The notes beneath the pieces are model-generated. The model was not told where the DNA came from, did no database searches, and saw only the letters and a program-made list of their open reading frames with translations. The position numbers were made by a program, and so were the translations under genes. Below are positions 29,580 through 32,782 of a stretch of DNA of 32,782 nucleotides, one piece after another (the stretch's first letter is position 1; the number at the start of each line of letters is the position of its first letter). Source of the stretch: CAYQLK01 sp964426075 (GTDB taxonomy: Bacteria; Patescibacteriota; Microgenomatia; CAYQLK01); the NCBI GenBank assembly GCA_964426075.1, contig CAYROP010000009.1:1-32782 (forward strand), written 5' to 3'.

Positions 29580-30584
29580 ATGGTCAGTACCGCAACTTCA
29601 ACCTTGCGAGCAACCGCTCGCGCCATGGTTGAGGCTCCCAAAGTCATTTTGGCAGCCGATGAATCAATCGGCACAATGGGAGATCGATTGAAGTCAATCG
29701 GTCTTCCCAACACCCCCGAAAACCGCAACACTTTTCGCAAGCTGCTTTTTTCCACTGCCGGTGTCGAAGACTACGTCGCGGCTACCATCCTCTTTGAGGA
29801 GACCCTTGCCAACCCCGAGCTGGTCGAACTTTTGACCGGTAAGGGCATCATTCCAGTCGTCAAGATCGATAAGGGTTTGGCTGACTACGGACCAAACGGC
29901 GAGAAGATCGTCAAAGGCTTTTTTGCAGAAGAGCTCGAAGCCAGGCTTGAGCTCTATGCTCAGCAAGGAGCCAGGGCGACCAAGTTCCGCAGCCTCTTCT
30001 CGATCACAGACGACGAGCTCCAGCTGCCAACGGCAGAATGCATTCTGCTTAACGCTTTCGCTCAGGCAGAATTCGCAAGGATCTGTCAGAACGTTGGGCT
30101 CGTGCCGATGGTCGAACCTGAGGTTGACTTCAAAGGTGCCCACTCCATCGGCACCTGTGAAGACGCATCTTGCGAAGTTCTGGCAACGGTCTTCAGTCGG
30201 CTTGAACAGGCTGGTATCGACTACGAGGGTATGGTTCTCAAGCCTTCAATGGTGACCTCTGGTCAGTCGGCCGAAAATCGTGCCGGCACTTCCGAGGTGG
30301 CTATGCGCACCCTTCGAACGCTCCTCGCTTCAGTCCCGGCCGATGTTGCAGGAATCGCTTTTCTGTCCGGAGGACAGGGAGACGAAGAAGCTGACGAGAA
30401 CCTGGCGGCCATCGCCAGACACGGAAGGGAGCAGATGGCCCCATTCAGGTTTACCGCCTCTTTTGGTCGTGGCTTGCAACGCAAGGCCTTGGCGGCTTGG
30501 GGCGGCAACCCGGCAAACGCCGAACTGGCCCAGACAGTCTTCATTGAGAAGTGTCGCCAAACCAGCGCAGCCTCGGTCGCCTAG
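29580..30584 (+). CDS. Class I fructose-bisphosphate aldolase
   Basis: This glycolytic/gluconeogenic enzyme interconverts fructose 1,6-bisphosphate with dihydroxyacetone phosphate and glyceraldehyde 3-phosphate by a Schiff base. The catalytic set of the eukaryotic-like class I family is present: Asp27 (VILAADES), Lys95 (KIDKG), Lys135 (ATKFR), Glu179 and Glu181 (MVEPEV), Schiff-base Lys221 (VLKPSMV), the phosphate loop LSGGQGDEE and Arg297 (FGRGLQ). Length 334 aa is slightly shorter than 350-360. The gene is GC-rich (36 of 60 in one sampled line), favours CAG over CAA, has perfect promoter boxes and its own terminator, and so looks laterally acquired and strongly expressed. Confidence 0.93.
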   Translation: MVSTATSTLRATARAMVEAPKVILAADESIGTMGDRLKSIGLPNTPENRNTFRKLLFSTAGVEDYVAATILFEETLANPELVELLTGKGIIPVVKIDKGLADYGPNGEKIVKGFFAEELEARLELYAQQGARATKFRSLFSITDDELQLPTAECILLNAFAQAEFARICQNVGLVPMVEPEVDFKGAHSIGTCEDASCEVLATVFSRLEQAGIDYEGMVLKPSMVTSGQSAENRAGTSEVAMRTLRTLLASVPADVAGIAFLSGGQGDEEADENLAAIARHGREQMAPFRFTASFGRGLQRKALAAWGGNPANAELAQTVFIEKCRQTSAASVA

Positions 30585-30600
30585 GATACGATCAACTGAT

Positions 30601-30639
30601 AATCCCGCTTAAGATTTACTTTTAGGCGGGATTTTTTTT
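30601..30639 (+). terminator. Intrinsic terminator of the aldolase gene
   Basis: AATCCCGC pairs with GCGGGATT across an 18-base partly structured loop, followed by T residues. The U-run overlaps the stop codon of the convergent gene. Confidence 0.88.
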
Positions 30640-32242
30640 ATTTGATTGTGAATTTATATACCCAAAACTTACCTAAGTTTTTCTTTTCAAATTGAGTAAT
30701 ATTATTTGATTTCAAAAAATCATCTGAAATTTTTTCGTCAAATGAACTTAAATTACTTTGAAACAAATAGGTTATTTTTGGTGTTTCATCTTTAAGTGTT
30801 AATATTTCCCAATCGATTTTGTTGTTATATTTTTGAGGAAGATCAAGATTATTTTGTCTAATCAAAAATAATAGTTCGTCATTTCCTGCCATGTCTGATA
30901 TTTCATAAAAAACCTCGTATTTATAATTTTTAACATTCTCATTGCTTAAATAACTGACTAGCTCAACTTTATCGTCATAAGTTGGGCCATATGATTGTCT
31001 AGAAAAAATATCGATATTTATTTGTTGAAAATTTACTAAAAAAATAAAACCAAGTATTGTAAATATAAAAACACGTGAGAATAAATTTTTTATCAGATAT
31101 CCAACAACTACAGCAAATAATACATAAATAATAGGCACAAATTGTGCAACGCTATTTGAAACAATCATTGTTCTGTCTGCATTACCTTGATAAGCAATTA
31201 ATAACAAGTGAGTGAATAGAATAATTGGAATAAAAATTAATAGTTCTTTCTGCAAAAAAAATGTTTTATTATCAATTTTTATTTTAGTTCTCAATAAAAA
31301 CATAAAAGATTCTACTGCTATAAAAAAAGACAAAAGATAAGCTAAAGTTTGTTTGTATGGAAACTGATGGAAGAGTACAAAACCAAAAAATTCGTTAAAA
31401 CTTAAAATATTTTCTTTGAAAGAAAATACATTTAATATATTTATATTTGTACCATCAAGTTTGAATAGTTGGTGAAATATGGCAAAGTTACTTTGTCCAA
31501 GCATTATTAATATTAAGAAAATTTGTAACAATATTGAAAGTAAAAAAATAATAATAGATGTTTTAGATTTCAATATTTTTTTTCGATTAATAAAAACTAA
31601 AAATAATAATATAAAACTTGTTATATATGTAGAGATATGAGCTTGAGATAATAAAAAAACCGAAATAAAAAACATAACCACTTTTAGTTCTGATCTGTTT
31701 TTTTTATCTGATATTTTTAAATATAGATAAATCGACATTGAAGACAAAAATGGAACAAGGCTTGGATTCCATTGCGTTCGAGAATAATTCACAAGGACAA
31801 AGGAACTAGTAGATATTATCAGCGCAAAAAGAGCAGCTATGTTCCCCGCAATTTTTTTTGTAGTTAAATAAATTAAAAAAACAGTTAAAATTCCAAGCAC
31901 TACAAACAACCAAACCACCATTTTGGGGTTAAAGTTGGTTAAAATTCCAATCGGAATTAAGATCCAATGAATTAATGGTCCATGATACAAGTGTCCAATA
32001 TTCAGATTATTTGTTGCGGTCGGACCAACCCAATAGTCGTCGGTAAAATTTAACTCCAACAAATTTTTAACAATCAGCTGCGATCGGAACAATTCAATTG
32101 CTTGTTCACCATCAAATCCAAATGAAAAATATTTATCAATCTCATTGATTCTTAAGTAGATAGCAAAAATAAAAATAAGACCACAGGCCAAAAAATAACA
32201 AATATTTAACAAGCCGATCTTTCTAGCCTGTTTAATTATCAT
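30638..32242 (-). CDS. GT-C-fold (GT39-like) membrane glycosyltransferase
   Basis: 534 aa with about ten to twelve hydrophobic segments. The first extracytoplasmic loop carries an acidic FSFGFDGEQA, as expected of the catalytic Asp in GT-C enzymes that use polyprenyl-phosphate sugars. GHLYHGPLIHW and SRTQWNPSLVPF are further motifs seen in ArnT/PMT-like families. It probably glycosylates proteins or wall polymers outside the membrane. Donor and acceptor are unknown. The reading frame extends to GTG 32248, but AGG lies 5 bases before ATG 32242, which I prefer. Confidence 0.78.
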   Translation of the reverse strand: MIIKQARKIGLLNICYFLACGLIFIFAIYLRINEIDKYFSFGFDGEQAIELFRSQLIVKNLLELNFTDDYWVGPTATNNLNIGHLYHGPLIHWILIPIGILTNFNPKMVVWLFVVLGILTVFLIYLTTKKIAGNIAALFALIISTSSFVLVNYSRTQWNPSLVPFLSSMSIYLYLKISDKKNRSELKVVMFFISVFLLSQAHISTYITSFILLFLVFINRKKILKSKTSIIIFLLSILLQIFLILIMLGQSNFAIFHQLFKLDGTNINILNVFSFKENILSFNEFFGFVLFHQFPYKQTLAYLLSFFIAVESFMFLLRTKIKIDNKTFFLQKELLIFIPIILFTHLLLIAYQGNADRTMIVSNSVAQFVPIIYVLFAVVVGYLIKNLFSRVFIFTILGFIFLVNFQQINIDIFSRQSYGPTYDDKVELVSYLSNENVKNYKYEVFYEISDMAGNDELLFLIRQNNLDLPQKYNNKIDWEILTLKDETPKITYLFQSNLSSFDEKISDDFLKSNNITQFEKKNLGKFWVYKFTIK

Positions 32243-32255
32243 TATCACCTAAATA

Positions 32256-32699
32256 TTAGAAAATCCTGTTTGCAGTTAAAAACCCAATTAGTATTGTTCC
32301 CCACCATCCTATTTGTGAAACTATTGTCGCCATTCCAATTTGGATTTTAAACATTATTGGCGCCGCCCCAAACTTCACATCGTTTAGTTTTTTTGCCCAC
32401 CTTTTTATGTATTCCAAATATAATCCGTTTATCCCCAGCAAAATTACTAAGCCAATTTTCAACTGCGTTCTCGGCTTATTATAATGAGCCCCCAAAAAAA
32501 GACCTGATAATACCAGACCAAAAAAACCTATCCATATTAGTACTTGCGTTACTTTTGCAACCGACAAAACTTGGGATAATTTTTGTTTATTAATAACCCA
32601 CAAAAACCCCCAGACATCAATTACAATTACTGCCCCAAAACCAACTACAGTTGATATCAAATGTATAAACAATGGAATTTTGTCAGCAAAATCGACCAT
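32256..32699 (-). CDS. Four-helix membrane protein, unknown function
   Basis: 147 aa with hydrophobic segments near 9-31, 50-69, 82-97 and 120-143. The second helix pair is followed by a basic cytoplasmic loop (KRWAKKLNDVK). His13 and another polar residue in helix 1 recall some heme- or copper-handling membrane proteins, but I cannot assign a family. Its ATG overlaps the stop of the upstream partial gene (TAATG), indicating coupled translation. The GT-C gene starts 13 bases after its stop, so the three probably form an operon. Confidence 0.65.
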   Translation of the reverse strand: MVDFADKIPLFIHLISTVVGFGAVIVIDVWGFLWVINKQKLSQVLSVAKVTQVLIWIGFFGLVLSGLFLGAHYNKPRTQLKIGLVILLGINGLYLEYIKRWAKKLNDVKFGAAPIMFKIQIGMATIVSQIGWWGTILIGFLTANRIF

Positions 32700-32782
32700 T
32701 AAATTTTCTCTGGTAAGACGGGCGGAGTCACTGGCGTTTTTTGTACTTTATTTTTTCTCCTTGTAATTTCGACCTGAACAAA
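32699..32782 (-). CDS. C-terminal end of a gene cut by the window edge
   Basis: On the minus strand the frame is open from the window edge to a TAA that overlaps the next ATG. The 27 visible residues are basic then Pro-rich (RRKNK, TPVTPPVLPEKI), like a cytoplasmic tail. The identity cannot be determined. Confidence 0.6.
   Translation of the reverse strand, partial: FVQVEITRRKNKVQKTPVTPPVLPEKI

Noticed and set aside
29694..30143. Antisense frames within the aldolase gene
   Set aside because: The plus-strand protein has all class I aldolase catalytic residues; the antisense frames are by-products of GC content.

Overview
The window is about 32.8 kb of a compact, AT-rich bacterial genome. It most resembles a Patescibacteria/CPR member, probably Microgenomates-like. 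This is inferred from gene style, not from a phylogenetic marker. Supporting signs are many small membrane-anchored hypothetical proteins with Pro/Thr-rich linkers, a lone pseudopilin beside a large repeat surface protein, tightly packed or overlapping genes, an archaeal-type AspRS, a short GluRS, a B12-dependent ribonucleotide reductase and few biosynthetic genes.

Layout. 1-9.2 kb: end of aspS, a D,D-carboxypeptidase, gltX with an overlapping hydrolase-fold gene, a tRNA-dihydrouridine synthase, a Kef-type antiporter and small membrane genes. 9.26-9.33 kb: tRNA-Gln(CUG) on the minus strand. 9.4-12.1 kb: three GC-rich, singly transcribed membrane-protein genes (9493, 10151, 11252c) around an AT-rich Nudix gene. 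12.1-24.4 kb: AT-rich genes for DNA repair (tag), a pseudopilin plus FN3-like surface protein, lipid-carrier recycling (DgkA-like, PAP2), a possible nuclease, an RRM protein, a polyprenyl synthase, Fe-S assembly and an NlpC/P60-like peptidase. 24.4-28.0 kb: nrdR-nrdJ preceded by two NrdR-box-like sites. 28-29 kb: an SGNH-like protein. 29.0-30.6 kb: a second GC-rich block with a Cys-rich small protein and a class I fructose-bisphosphate aldolase. 30.6-32.8 kb: a GT-C-type membrane protein, a four-helix membrane protein and the tail of another gene, all on the minus strand.

Two gene populations stand out. The AT-rich genes often begin 6-8 bases after a -10-like hexamer (leaderless candidates) or overlap their neighbours. 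The five GC-rich genes mostly have near-consensus sigma70-type promoters, leaders of about 28-37 nt with Shine-Dalgarno sequences, TTG or GTG starts in four of five, and GC-rich intrinsic terminators. They look like self-contained expression cassettes scattered in an AT-rich genome, and this is the most unusual feature of the window.

All gene functions rest on motif reading by eye. No database search was run, and TM segments and GC values are hand estimates.
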